Shown one piece after another: positions 1-9,340 of a stretch of 64,000 bases of DNA. The notes beneath the pieces are model-generated. The model was not told the DNA's origin. It did not search any database and worked only from the letters and a program-made list of their open reading frames with translations. The position numbers and the translations under genes were made by a program. Positions within the stretch are counted from its first letter, which is position 1, and the number at the start of each line of letters is the position of its first letter. The stretch is from Thermoplasmata archaeon (lineage in GTDB: Archaea > Thermoplasmatota > Thermoplasmata > Lutacidiplasmatales > UBA184): contig JAKAYL010000002.1 in assembly GCA_021809545.1 (NCBI GenBank), forward strand, positions 1-64,000, read 5' to 3'.

Positions 1-394
1 TGTTCGCCTCCCCCACGAGGAACATGGTGAAGAGGAAGAGGAGAACGAACGAGTAGTACTGCTGAAGTCGGGGAAGATCGAGGGAATGGGGGCTCTTCTC
101 CTGTCCCAGGTAGTCCACGGAGTAGAGCAGGGAGGCGAGACCTACGACGCTGAGGAGGAGGAGAAGGAGGCCGGAGAGCGCATCCAGGTAGAGCATGCTC
201 GAGGGTGCGGGAGAGGTCCCGTTGCCCGAGAGGATCTGCCAGAGGATCGCCAGCACCGAGAGGAGGGACACGATCCCGGCCCCGACGGCCACCGAGTTCG
301 CCCCCCTTCGGCTCGGGGCGAGCTGGACGAGGCCCGCGCCCGCCGCGGGCGCCAGCAGGAGGACGATCGAGAAGGGGAACGTTCCAAGGTCCAT
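1..394 (-). CDS. Hyf/Mbh-like proton-translocating membrane subunit (HyfF/NuoL-M family), N-terminal part; runs off the left edge
   Basis: Reverse-strand reading from ATG at 394 gives MDLGTFPFSIVLLLAPAAGAGLVQLAPS...SMLYLDALSGLLLLLLSVVGLASLLYSVDYL, open to the window edge; sits just downstream of HyfE/C/B-like genes. Confidence 0.75.
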   Translation of the reverse strand, partial: MDLGTFPFSIVLLLAPAAGAGLVQLAPSRRGANSVAVGAGIVSLLSVLAILWQILSGNGTSPAPSSMLYLDALSGLLLLLLSVVGLASLLYSVDYLGQEKSPHSLDLPRLQQYYSFVLLFLFTMFLVGEAN

Positions 395-406
395 GCGATC
401 TGTACC

Positions 407-1063
407 TCATCCCTCCAGGGACCGGAGGGCGTCGGCGTCCACGGTGTCCAACGAGCCCTTCATCCGGTGTAGGAAGAGGCGGCTCACCACGGCCAGTATG
501 AAGAGATTGGCTGCGATGCCGAGCTCCAACAAGAGACCGAGTCCGTAGGTGAGGGCGATCCCGGCGAGGAAGACGCCGTTCTCCATCACCAGGATCCCGA
601 GGATCTGGGAGAAGGCCTTTCGCCGGGCGACCGTGGTGAAGAGACCGATGAGCACCACGGTCACGGAGATGGGGAGGAGGCCCGCCTCCGGAATCTCCGC
701 GACGGAGGTCAGGGGTCCGACCATGGCGACCGAAAGGAGTAGGCAGCCCAGCCCCGCAAGGGCGCTGGAGCGGACGGAGACGAAGAGGTTGGTCTCGGGA
801 GGGATGGAGAGCTCCCGCCGGATCCGGAGAAGGACCCACGGGATCGCCACGACGTTGAGCGCGAGCACGAGGAGACCGGTCAGGGCCAACAGGGGTGCGT
901 CGTACTGGTAGGCGACCAGGAAGGCGACGGCCGCGGTGGCCAGTGACTGGAACGAGTAGATGTGCACCAGGGCATCCAGCCGGCGATGCACGAGGGAGAG
1001 CCACGCGGTGAGCAACACCGCCGTGGCCGCGATCTCGAGGAGGAGCACCGGGAAAGTGATCAT
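407..1063 (-). CDS. HyfE-like hydrogenase-4 membrane subunit
   Basis: MITFPVLLLEIAATAVLLTAWLSLVHRRLDALVHIYSFQSLATA..., multi-TM; listed ORF trimmed to the ATG at 1063, which overlaps the end of the upstream gene. Confidence 0.75.
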   Translation of the reverse strand: MITFPVLLLEIAATAVLLTAWLSLVHRRLDALVHIYSFQSLATAAVAFLVAYQYDAPLLALTGLLVLALNVVAIPWVLLRIRRELSIPPETNLFVSVRSSALAGLGCLLLSVAMVGPLTSVAEIPEAGLLPISVTVVLIGLFTTVARRKAFSQILGILVMENGVFLAGIALTYGLGLLLELGIAANLFILAVVSRLFLHRMKGSLDTVDADALRSLEG

Positions 1064-2028
1064 GAACCGACTCCTACGAGGTAGGTGAGGGCGAGGGACC
1101 CGAAGGCCAGCGTGACGGCCAGTGTGGCGAGGTCCGTGAGCCGGAAGAGGCGCCACTTGGCGACCCGGGTTTCCAACTGACCGACGGCCCACGTTGCCGC
1201 CAGCAGTTTTGCGAGGAGGAGGGCGATGCCGACGAGGAGGGCGAGGACGCTGAGTTCGAGGGCCATCCCCCAGGGGAGGGCGACCGCCAGGAGGAGCCCG
1301 GTAAGGAGCACGAATCTGACCCCCTTCCCCAGCTCAACGAGGGCGAGGTCCCGGCCCCCGTATTCCAGCACCATCGCCTCGTGGATCATGGTGAGCTCGA
1401 GGTGGGTGGCGGGGTTGTCGACCGGGAGCCTCCCGGTCTCTGTGAGGAGCAGGAGGACAAAGGCGACGGTCGCCAGGATCGTGGCCGGGCTCAATTGGTA
1501 GACCCCGAGCGTAAGCCCATAGAGAGCGATGGTAGAGGCCTGGGTGGAGCCCGCCGGCGCCCCCCAAGCAAAGATCACGAGGAGGAACGTAGGTTCGGCA
1601 AGGGCCCCGATCCACATGTCGCGGCTGGAGCCCATCCCCCCGAAGGTGCTCCCCGCGTCGAGCGCTGCGAGCGCCGTCATGAAGCGCGAGAGCGCCAGCA
1701 GTCCCACGACCACGATGAGGTCGCCGGCGAACCCGAGGGGTCCGGGCAGGAAGAACCACGGGATGAAAGGCACGGCTCCGAGCAAGGCGGCGAGGGAGAT
1801 CCAGGGGGCGTACGGCGTCACCGCGCTCGAGCTCTCGGCGTACACGGTGCCCTTCGAGAAGAGCTTCCGGAGGTCGCGGTAGGGTTGCCAGACAGTGGCC
1901 CCCTCACGCCGCTGACTGCGGGCCCTCACCTTGCGCAGGATGCCGACCAGGAGGGGGCTGATCCCCAGGACGAAGGCGAATTCGGCGAGCAGCAAGAGAA
2001 GGGAAGAGAACACATCGAAGAACGTCAC
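1060..2028 (-). CDS. HyfC/HycD-like (NuoH-type) membrane subunit
   Basis: 322 aa; PLLVGILRKVRARSQRREGATVWQPYRDLRKLFSKGTVYAESSS typical of HycD/HyfC/EchB; 4-nt overlap with next gene. Confidence 0.82.
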   Translation of the reverse strand: MTFFDVFSSLLLLLAEFAFVLGISPLLVGILRKVRARSQRREGATVWQPYRDLRKLFSKGTVYAESSSAVTPYAPWISLAALLGAVPFIPWFFLPGPLGFAGDLIVVVGLLALSRFMTALAALDAGSTFGGMGSSRDMWIGALAEPTFLLVIFAWGAPAGSTQASTIALYGLTLGVYQLSPATILATVAFVLLLLTETGRLPVDNPATHLELTMIHEAMVLEYGGRDLALVELGKGVRFVLLTGLLLAVALPWGMALELSVLALLVGIALLLAKLLAATWAVGQLETRVAKWRLFRLTDLATLAVTLAFGSLALTYLVGVGS

Positions 2029-4121
2029 GGGAAGATCCCCCCGGCCACACGGACCGCGATGAGCAGTACGACGAGGGTCAGGATCATGTACCCGAGATAG
2101 GCGTGGATCCCTCCGGATTGCAAACGGCTAAAGCGTCGCGAAAAGCCGACGATCGACCTCGTGAGGGGGGAATATATCTGCTCGACCAGAGGGTAGCTCA
2201 CTTCCGTCTCAAAATGCCCCGTTGTGGCGAGGATCCCCGGTCGCGAACCTCCACGAATGGTGGTCTCGGCGTGCTCGCGGGGTCCGTAATAGGCCGAGAA
2301 GATCCGCAGGATGGGCTGGGCATAACCGCTCGCGGTGTACTCCATCCGGGGGGTGGGAGACTCCATTCCACAATCCCACATCGCCTCCCGGGGATCCGGA
2401 CGGGGGGCTCCGAGGCGCCGGAGGGCCCAAGCCACAAGAATCCCTGCGGCGAGAACCAGGGCAACTACTCCCAGCGCTACCGTACCCCCCGCACCGGAAG
2501 CGGAGGGGGAGGGTCGGGGAAGCGTCCCCAGCCAGCTGAGAGCAGAGTACGAGGGAAGCCCGGAGTGCACCAACTCCGTCAGGGTTCCCCCGAAGAGGGG
2601 AAATGCCAGGACGGGAATGATGCCGAGGGTGAGGCAGGTGCCCGCCATGAGTCCCATGCCCACCCTCTGGGCGAGAGGAGCGTCCCGGACGACCCCACGA
2701 GCCTCCGGGGAACGGGGCCGGGCGAGGAAGGTCATTCCGAAGGCCTTCACGAAACAGTACGCCGCGAGGCCGCTCGCGAGCGCCAGGACCGCCGCCGTCG
2801 CCGTGAAGGTCATCTCCGTGGCAAGGGAGCCGGTGGCGAAGGAGCCAAAAAAGGCCTGGAAAAGGAGCCATTCGCTGACGAAACCGTTGAAGGGAGGGAG
2901 GGCGGATATGGCCATGGCACCGACGAGGAAGGTCCCGGCCGTCCCAGGCATGGAACGGGCCAGGCCGCCCATCTTCTCCATGTTCCTTGTCCCCACGGCC
3001 CCCACAACGGCCCCCGCGCCGAGGAAGAGGAGCCCCTTGAACAGGGCGTGATTGAAGGTATGGAAAAGACCGGCTAGGAGGGCGAGCGCGGCCAGCACGG
3101 GCGATCCCAGGGCCTGGAAGACGAGCGAAGCTCCCAGCGCCATGAAGATGATGCCGATGTTCTCGACCGAGGAGAAGGCCAGGAGACGCTTGAGGTCGTG
3201 TTGGGCGATCGCGTTGAGGATCCCCACCAACGCCGAGACCGCGCCCAGGGTTATCAGCGTGAACCCCCACCACAACTGGCCCCCCCCGAGCACCAAGAAG
3301 ACGAAGCGCAGGATCCCATAGATCCCGATCTTGATCATCACGCCGGACATGAGGGCGGAAACGTTGCTCGGAGCCGAGGGGTGGGCCTCGGGAAGCCAGG
3401 TATGGAGGGGCACGAGCCCCGCCTTCGTCCCGAACCCGATCAGCAGGGCAACGAAGATCACATCCTGCCAGACCGGGGGAACGAGCGCCGCGGCGTGGCT
3501 CATGGGGACGAAGGAGAATTGTCCGGTGTCGACGGTGAGAAGGATCAGCCCCGCCAAGAGGGAAGCCGCAGCTGCATGGCTCATCACGAGGTAGGAGAGA
3601 CCCGCTTTCCGCACCTCCCAGGAGCCGTGCTCGTGCACCACGAGGAAGTAAGAGACCAGGGTCATTGCCTCCCAGCCCACGAGGAAGAGGAACGTGGTCT
3701 CCGCCAGAAGCACCAGAAGCATCGAAAGGAGGAAGAGTCCATAGAAACCGGCGAGCGTGGCGGGCCGTTCGTGCACGTACTCGGGTACGTACCCCAGGGA
3801 GGCGAGGGTGATCGCGAATCCCACGAATCCGAGCAGGAAGACGAAGAGCGCCGAGAGCGAATCCACGCCCAACCCGAGGCTAAGGCTGGGTGAGATCGTG
3901 GAAAAGCCCGGGAGAGACACTGGGAAAGTCACCCCGCTGCCCCCCAGCAAGACTCCTAAGGCGAAGGGCACCAGGAACGCGCAGCCCAGAAGGTCGAGGA
4001 GCAGGGATGCCCGGGCAAGCCGACGCGAAGCGGCGGGACCGGAAAAACCAAGGAGAGAACCGGTGAGAAAGCTCAGGAGGGCTGCCGCCAGAAGCGGCGT
4101 TCCCAATGTCCCGAGGTCCAT
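2025..4121 (-). CDS. HyfB-like proton-conducting membrane transporter (NuoL/MrpA-type)
   Basis: 698 aa; GWEAMTLVSYFLVVHEHGSWEVRKAGLSYLVMSHAAAASLL, LPEAHPSAPSNVSALMSGVMIKIGIYG, LLAFSSVENIGIIFMALG typical of proton_antipo_M proteins. Confidence 0.88.
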   Translation of the reverse strand: MDLGTLGTPLLAAALLSFLTGSLLGFSGPAASRRLARASLLLDLLGCAFLVPFALGVLLGGSGVTFPVSLPGFSTISPSLSLGLGVDSLSALFVFLLGFVGFAITLASLGYVPEYVHERPATLAGFYGLFLLSMLLVLLAETTFLFLVGWEAMTLVSYFLVVHEHGSWEVRKAGLSYLVMSHAAAASLLAGLILLTVDTGQFSFVPMSHAAALVPPVWQDVIFVALLIGFGTKAGLVPLHTWLPEAHPSAPSNVSALMSGVMIKIGIYGILRFVFLVLGGGQLWWGFTLITLGAVSALVGILNAIAQHDLKRLLAFSSVENIGIIFMALGASLVFQALGSPVLAALALLAGLFHTFNHALFKGLLFLGAGAVVGAVGTRNMEKMGGLARSMPGTAGTFLVGAMAISALPPFNGFVSEWLLFQAFFGSFATGSLATEMTFTATAAVLALASGLAAYCFVKAFGMTFLARPRSPEARGVVRDAPLAQRVGMGLMAGTCLTLGIIPVLAFPLFGGTLTELVHSGLPSYSALSWLGTLPRPSPSASGAGGTVALGVVALVLAAGILVAWALRRLGAPRPDPREAMWDCGMESPTPRMEYTASGYAQPILRIFSAYYGPREHAETTIRGGSRPGILATTGHFETEVSYPLVEQIYSPLTRSIVGFSRRFSRLQSGGIHAYLGYMILTLVVLLIAVRVAGGIFP

Positions 4122-4224
4122 TCGGTGCGAGTATCTCCGGCCCCCTGGTTCACGGCCCGTATCAGGGGCCTTCCAGGCAGACCGAGGGGGCCACTCAAAC
4201 CCGTGACTTCAACATATCGTACAG

Positions 4225-4247
4225 CTAATCAGTATAAGCCTGATTAG
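4225..4247. promoter_or_regulatory. Perfect 8-bp inverted repeat CTAATCAG-tataagc-CTGATTAG enclosing a TATA-like element; candidate operator for the Hyf-like operon
   Basis: Read directly; about 100 bp upstream of the 4121 start codon. Confidence 0.5.
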
Positions 4248-4622
4248 AAGCAGAATTCTGCGCCACGTCATGTCGGGACCACTGAGCCCCGCTGGGAGCC
4301 ACGACCCACCTCCGGCGAGCCAAATGATCCTGAGAGCACCTCCTGCCAAGGTGGCCCCTTGCCTGCGGAAGCCGCCGAACAGAAAGGTTCACCCACCCAA
4401 TTCTAGCCCCTCTTCTCCTGAGGACCCAGTCCTTGATCCTCTTTCCTCGAGGGGGAGGCCAGGTGGCTCGCTCTTGTCTACCCCCCGGGGAAACCTCATC
4501 GGAGGGTCGACGTGGCGAGTTCCAGACCCATCTGGAAGTTCGGCTCCCGCGCGCGATTCCTTGGGTCCTTTGCAGACCCTCAGAGACCTGTAAGGGATCC
4601 GTTCTTAGTCTGCGGTTTCGGA

Positions 4623-4656
4623 AATCTACATATATCTATCTGTATATGTTTAGATT
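4623..4656. promoter_or_regulatory. Imperfect AT-rich inverted repeat AATCTACATATA...TATATGTTTAGATT immediately upstream of vapB; candidate autoregulatory operator
   Basis: Read directly; ends next to the ATG at 4657. Confidence 0.5.
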
Positions 4657-4809
4657 ATGTCCTCCAAGACGCTCATGGTACGGAAACCGGTCTACGAAGC
4701 CCTCCGAAAGGAGAAGCGCCCCGGCGAGAGTTTCTCCCGGCTGATGGAGAGGCTTATGGCCAAACGACTGGGGCTTAGGGCGTGTTACGGCACGTGGAGG
4801 AAGCGGTAG
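4657..4809 (+). CDS. vapB: VapB-type antitoxin, DUF217-like, 50 aa
   Basis: MSSKTLMVRKPVYEALRKEKRPGESFSRLMERLMAKRLGLRACYGTWRKR; below the ORF-track length cutoff; stop TAG directly abuts the ATG of the PIN toxin. Confidence 0.8.
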   Translation: MSSKTLMVRKPVYEALRKEKRPGESFSRLMERLMAKRLGLRACYGTWRKR

Positions 4810-5205
4810 ATGAAGTGCCTGGATACCCCCATCCTCGAGGATCTTCTCCTCGGGCGACCGAGGGTGAAACGGTGGTTGGACAAGGTTGAATCCACCGAGG
4901 GGGAAGTCGCCACCACGGAGTTGAACATGATCGAGCTGGCCGTCCTGGCCAAAGCCCACGGCGGGGGACTTAACCGTAGATTGGATGCCTTGGGAGCGCT
5001 TCGTCGAGAGCTCACCGTCCTCCCCATGGATGCCGAGACCTACCGGGCCGCCATCTCTATCCTGAGGAAGAATACCGGCGGTGCACCCTACCCCGGACTC
5101 CTCGTGGCGGCGTCCGCCCTGGCCCACGGCGCCACCGTTCTCCTGACGGACAAGAAGCGGGCCCTTCCCAGGGATTTGGGGACCCTAAAGGTCCAAAGAT
5201 ACTGA
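4810..5205 (+). CDS. vapC: PIN-domain ribonuclease toxin (VapC)
   Basis: MKCLDTPILEDLLLGRPRV...ATTELNMIELAVLAKAHGG...DAETYRAAISILRKNTGG...PGLLVAASALAHGATVLLTDKKR; PIN-like acidic residues D5, E39 and a late D. Confidence 0.8.
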   Translation: MKCLDTPILEDLLLGRPRVKRWLDKVESTEGEVATTELNMIELAVLAKAHGGGLNRRLDALGALRRELTVLPMDAETYRAAISILRKNTGGAPYPGLLVAASALAHGATVLLTDKKRALPRDLGTLKVQRY

Positions 5206-5343
5206 TCCGGGGGGCAAGATGCGTCTGCGTTCATTCTCTTCAACCTCCCCCGAAGGGCCAGTTCGGACACTTAGATACTACATAACGCAAGACACGTTAC
5301 TCTAGAGCCTAAATAAACAATCTACCGAGGTGGACACCCCTTT

Positions 5344-5367
5344 GTCGTATAACTCGTGTTATACGAC
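5344..5367. repeat. Perfect 10-bp inverted repeat GTCGTATAAC-TCGT-GTTATACGAC in non-coding DNA
   Basis: Read directly. Confidence 0.75.
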
Positions 5368-6223
5368 ATTCCGGGCCGAAAGCGCCCGGAGTGCCGTTTG
5401 TCGCCGAGAATCCCCCGCATTTCCTGTGGAGCCTGCCATGGACATCCGCGTGTCAGGGCCAGATTACACCCCCCAGATCCCCCCCCTTCACCGAGAGATT
5501 GCCAGGGAAGCGGGGTCTGCCGCCGAACAATGAGGGTTGTTTTCAGGCCACGCTCTGTCAGGCCCCCCCGTTAATCGGGGAGAGCCTACCCCGAAGACAA
5601 TACCTCCCCCCCCGTTCCCCCTTGGCACCTGAAACCGGGACCCCAGGGCTCTACGGGACGGTTTTGGAATGCCGACTACAGCTGCTTGGGCCCCAGTACC
5701 TTCAGCACTCTGACCCTCAGACCTCTCCCGAACAAGAACCGGACCAAGTCAGGGTCCACGAGGAGGATTCGTGAGAAGAGAGACCCCAGTTCTTGAGGGA
5801 GACTACCTTGGAGATCCCTCGAAGGAGCATATCTCCTCCAGGAAAAGGGCGCCAAGTCCAGGCGGCTTCTCAAGGATTTTTCAGGCCCAGCAAATTTGTT
5901 GACTAAGTGAGTTCTGCGGCCGGACTGCTCATACATATTGATATACATATGTATAGACTTACCTTCCACGTTTAGAGCAGAGGTACCCAGACAGGACCCT
6001 AAGGGTCGGACCCAGGGGCCACCCACCAAACTCTGGCAGGGACCCCCAGCTTCCAGGAACCCCACCGAAGGGGTAAGCTCAGACAGGGAAGGGGAGTAAG
6101 AAACCTGCTCCAGACCGAGGGAGGATGGTGCGTCTTCGAGGAAAAGGGGGGGAAAAATGTCGCTGACCCGTACCGGTAGGAACCTATGGAGGCGGTGGCG
6201 GGCGGGGGAGGGAGTGGGGAAGG

Positions 6224-6436
6224 TCAGTCCTGCCAGTCGTACTTTACCCGTTCGGTGACGGCTTTGCGATCGTGAGGGTTCTCACTCCGGACCTTGGAGT
6301 CGATGGAGACATTGGAAAGAAGGGCTTCCAAGCGACTGACCCGCTCCTCGAGGTCGCCGACCCTCTTGGCCAGTTCAGCCCGGTCAGATTCTGCCAGTTG
6401 TAGTCTGCGCCGGAGCTCTTCGACCTGACCTTCCAT
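6224..6436 (-). CDS. Small coiled-coil protein
   Basis: 70 aa MEGQVEELRRRLQLAESDRAELAKRVGDLEERVSRLEALLSN; heptad pattern; downstream of nadB on the same strand. Confidence 0.5.
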   Translation of the reverse strand: MEGQVEELRRRLQLAESDRAELAKRVGDLEERVSRLEALLSNVSIDSKVRSENPHDRKAVTERVKYDWQD

Positions 6437-6469
6437 GGGCTCAACCCATATCCCTCATGCAGGGAAGAC

Positions 6470-8038
6470 TCATGAAGCCTTGGGGGAGAACTCGATGTGC
6501 ACTCGCCACTTCTCCCGGCGATGGGGGAAGTCTCTCCGGAAATGGCCGCCCCGGCTCTCTTCGCGAAGGAGGGCGCCCTTGGCCATGAGAAGGGCGGTGA
6601 GGACCTGATTCTCTTCCGAGGTGGGGTAGTCCCGCCCGCGCGAGGCGGCTCTCCGGGCGAGGTCCTCCTGGAACCGGTTGACTGCCTGGGCAAGGGGCAC
6701 CGCCTCCCGTACGATCCCCACGTTCCGCCAGAGGAGCTCGCCGATCTCGTTTCTTGAGAGAGGGGGATGGTGGAGCTTCCGTCCCAACGAGGACCCACGG
6801 GGGAAAGGGAGGGAGAAACGACGGGTGGGAATACTGCCACCTACCGAACCCCAGGGACGCCCGCTCGAGAGAACCCGCACCAGACGCTCTCCGAAGACAA
6901 GCCCCTCCATGAGAGAATTGCTGGCCAACCGATTGGCGCCGTGGACCCCGGTGGAAGTGACCTCGCCACAGGCATAGAGCCCCCGGACCGAGGTCTCGCC
7001 GTCCAAGCTGGTCGCTACCCCACCCACCATGTAGTGCGCGACCGGCGTCACCGGGATGAGGTCCTTTTCCAGCCGGAGACCGGCGCCTTCTAGGAAAGAG
7101 TAGACCGTGGGAAACCGATTTCGGAGCCGCTCCACGGGGATGGAAGTGGCATCGAGGTAGACGACCGGGTCTCCGAGCTTCTCCATGTGGGTCACGATGG
7201 CCCGGGCGACGATGTCCCTGGGCGCTAACTCGGCCATGGGGTGGTAACTTCGCAGGAAAGCCTTCCCTTGAGAATCCCGGAGGAGCGCCCCTTCGCCTCG
7301 CAGCGCTTCGGTGATGAGGAAGCGGGGTCGACCGGGGCCATAGTAGACCGTAGGGTGGAACTGGATGAACTCCATGTCCCGCACGGCCGCCCCAGCGTTG
7401 AGAGCGATCGCCACCCCCTCCCCCGTCGCCACTTCCGGGTTGGACGATTCTCGGAACAGCCGCCCTCCTCCACCGGTCGCAAGGACGACCTGGTCGGACT
7501 CCAGGGTCACTTCCCCTCGCTTTCCCCGGACAGCAAGACCCCTCACTCGTCCTTTCGAGGAGAGAATGGCAATCATTGTGCGCCCCTCCTGCACCTCGAT
7601 GGATCGATCCTCGACACACCTTTGGAGCGTCTCCTCGATCTGGCGCCCCGTGGCGTCTCCCCCCGAATGCAACACCCGGGACATGGAGTGGGCAGCCTCC
7701 CGCCCCAGCGCCACCTGACCATCAACCGTGTCGAACGGCACACCGAAGCGGACAAGGTCTCCGATTCGCTTCGGAGCCTCGTTGGCCAGGATCCAGGCCG
7801 CTTTCCGGTCGACCAGACCCGCGCCCGCCCTAACCGTGTCCCAAAAATGGAGACGGGGGGAGTCTTTCGTCCCTACCGCTGCCGCAATGCCTCCCTGGGC
7901 ATAGAGGGTGTTGGATTCTCGCAGAGAGGACTTGGTGATGAGGAGGGGGGTCAGGCCCGCTTCGTAGGCGCGCAGGGCGACGAAGAGCCCGGCGATGCCG
8001 GTCCCTACGATGATTACTCGTTTCTTTCGAGAGGGCAT
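6470..8038 (-). CDS. nadB: L-aspartate oxidase
   Basis: MPSRKKRVIIVGTGIAGLFVALRAYEAGL; YAQGGIAAAVG; VVLATGGGGRLF; EFIQFHPT; YACGEVTSTGVHGANRLASNSLMEGLVFGER. Start trimmed to ATG at 8038. Confidence 0.92.
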   Translation of the reverse strand: MPSRKKRVIIVGTGIAGLFVALRAYEAGLTPLLITKSSLRESNTLYAQGGIAAAVGTKDSPRLHFWDTVRAGAGLVDRKAAWILANEAPKRIGDLVRFGVPFDTVDGQVALGREAAHSMSRVLHSGGDATGRQIEETLQRCVEDRSIEVQEGRTMIAILSSKGRVRGLAVRGKRGEVTLESDQVVLATGGGGRLFRESSNPEVATGEGVAIALNAGAAVRDMEFIQFHPTVYYGPGRPRFLITEALRGEGALLRDSQGKAFLRSYHPMAELAPRDIVARAIVTHMEKLGDPVVYLDATSIPVERLRNRFPTVYSFLEGAGLRLEKDLIPVTPVAHYMVGGVATSLDGETSVRGLYACGEVTSTGVHGANRLASNSLMEGLVFGERLVRVLSSGRPWGSVGGSIPTRRFSLPFPRGSSLGRKLHHPPLSRNEIGELLWRNVGIVREAVPLAQAVNRFQEDLARRAASRGRDYPTSEENQVLTALLMAKGALLREESRGGHFRRDFPHRREKWRVHIEFSPKAS

Positions 8039-8054
8039 GGGACGTACCCAAGAT

Positions 8055-9020
8055 TCAGCGGGAAGCCTCCCAGATGTAGATGGGCTCCTTCTGGATGACC
8101 CGGAAGCCCGCCTTCTCGTATAGATGGATGGCCGCAACGTTTTCCAAGGTGACCCACAGAGCGACCTCCCGGATCCCCCGGGCGAGGAGGCCACGCAGGG
8201 CACGGGAAAGGAGAGCGTATCCCACCCCCCGGCCGCGGCTTTCCAATAGGAGGGCCACGTCCACGATGAGCGCGTTCCCAGGGGTGAGTTCCACGGAGAG
8301 CACGAAACCCAGGAGGCTCTCCCCTCCCCCATCGAAGACTTGGATCACGGAAGGGGAGCCATCCTTGAGGAAAGGGCTGAGCTCCCCGGCCAAGATGTCG
8401 GTCAGGATGCGCTCGTCCTCCTCCACGGATTCGGCCACGAGCCCTCGATCGGGGCTGTCCTCGAATGCCGAGAAATCCACGGCCGCCAGCAGGCTTACCG
8501 GGAAATCCGTGGCGGAGCCGAAGCGGAAGCCCGAAGGAAGGGGGGGCTGGGGAGGGGGTGTGGCCGAGTCCAACGTCCGGGACATACGCTGACGCTCGAG
8601 GAATCGGAAAGGTAACCCCCAGGTGGGGAATTGACGGCGGATCTCCTCTTCGGTCCGGGCCAGGACGGCGGAAAAAGTGAGGTCGATCCTACGGAGGTTC
8701 TCGGAATAGGTGGCGATCAGGGACCGGATCAGTGGGAGGGCGTCGAGTTCCGGATCGCCGACGGAGGTGAGGAAGAGGTGGGTGAACGCTCGACCCCGCC
8801 GCGTCGTGTGAATGAGGAGTCCGCCGACCCTCCCGTCGACCGCGGAGATGAGGGCGAGCATCCTACCCGAACGGAGGCTCTCCACCGTGTCCTCGACCCA
8901 GCCCACGGGGACGGCCTCTCCTTTGCGACGGAGAGCGTGCGCAAGTAGGACGAGGGGCCCCTCAAGGTCCCCAGAATACTCCTTTGCAGGGAGCAAGCTA
9001 CGAGAGGGCGTAGAGATCAC
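8055..9020 (-). CDS. GNAT-family acetyltransferase, possibly tandem GNAT domains
   Basis: C-terminal VDVALLLESRGRGVGYALLSRALRGLLARGIREVALWVTLENVAAIHLYEKAGFRVIQKEPIYIW; start uncertain (GTG at 9020 proposed). Confidence 0.7.
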   Translation of the reverse strand: MISTPSRSLLPAKEYSGDLEGPLVLLAHALRRKGEAVPVGWVEDTVESLRSGRMLALISAVDGRVGGLLIHTTRRGRAFTHLFLTSVGDPELDALPLIRSLIATYSENLRRIDLTFSAVLARTEEEIRRQFPTWGLPFRFLERQRMSRTLDSATPPPQPPLPSGFRFGSATDFPVSLLAAVDFSAFEDSPDRGLVAESVEEDERILTDILAGELSPFLKDGSPSVIQVFDGGGESLLGFVLSVELTPGNALIVDVALLLESRGRGVGYALLSRALRGLLARGIREVALWVTLENVAAIHLYEKAGFRVIQKEPIYIWEASR

Positions 9021-9340
9021 CTCCGGGCAAACCGGCCCGCGATATAGTTCTGAATCTGATGGATCCGGTTGGTGATTCGGTCGAGTTCCCCCGCGGTGGC
9101 AAGGATGGCCCGGTACGTGACGTTCAGCTCGTCCCTCCAAGGCTTGGCGAGGACCATGCGCCGCCGGAGCTCGCTGCGGGTACCTTCGTCGGCGGGTGCC
9201 TCCGGTCGCAGGCTGAGAAAACGCTCCTCCACGTCCCGGACCCGAGAAAGTTGGCCCTCCAATTCCTCCCTGAGCTGGGCATGCCGCTGGATGAGCTGAT
9301 GGAGCTCGTATTCGAGGCCGTTGTCCTCAGGGACTGCCAT
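9017..9340 (-). CDS. Small alpha-helical/coiled-coil protein
   Basis: MAVPEDNGLEYELHQLIQRHAQLREELEGQLSRVRDVEERFLSL...; start codon lies inside the 3' end of prs (14-nt overlap). Confidence 0.6.
   Translation of the reverse strand: MAVPEDNGLEYELHQLIQRHAQLREELEGQLSRVRDVEERFLSLRPEAPADEGTRSELRRRMVLAKPWRDELNVTYRAILATAGELDRITNRIHQIQNYIAGRFARR

Noticed and set aside
4270-4593. Short plus-strand ORFs in the Hyf-vapB intergenic region
   Set aside because: No motifs, overlapping frames and no promoter/SD support
5206-6223. SRP RNA or RNase P RNA in the non-coding stretch
   Set aside because: Looked for conserved SRP (GGUGAACC..GGAAGGNAGCAG) and RNase P (GAGGAAAGUCC) signatures on both strands by eye and did not find them
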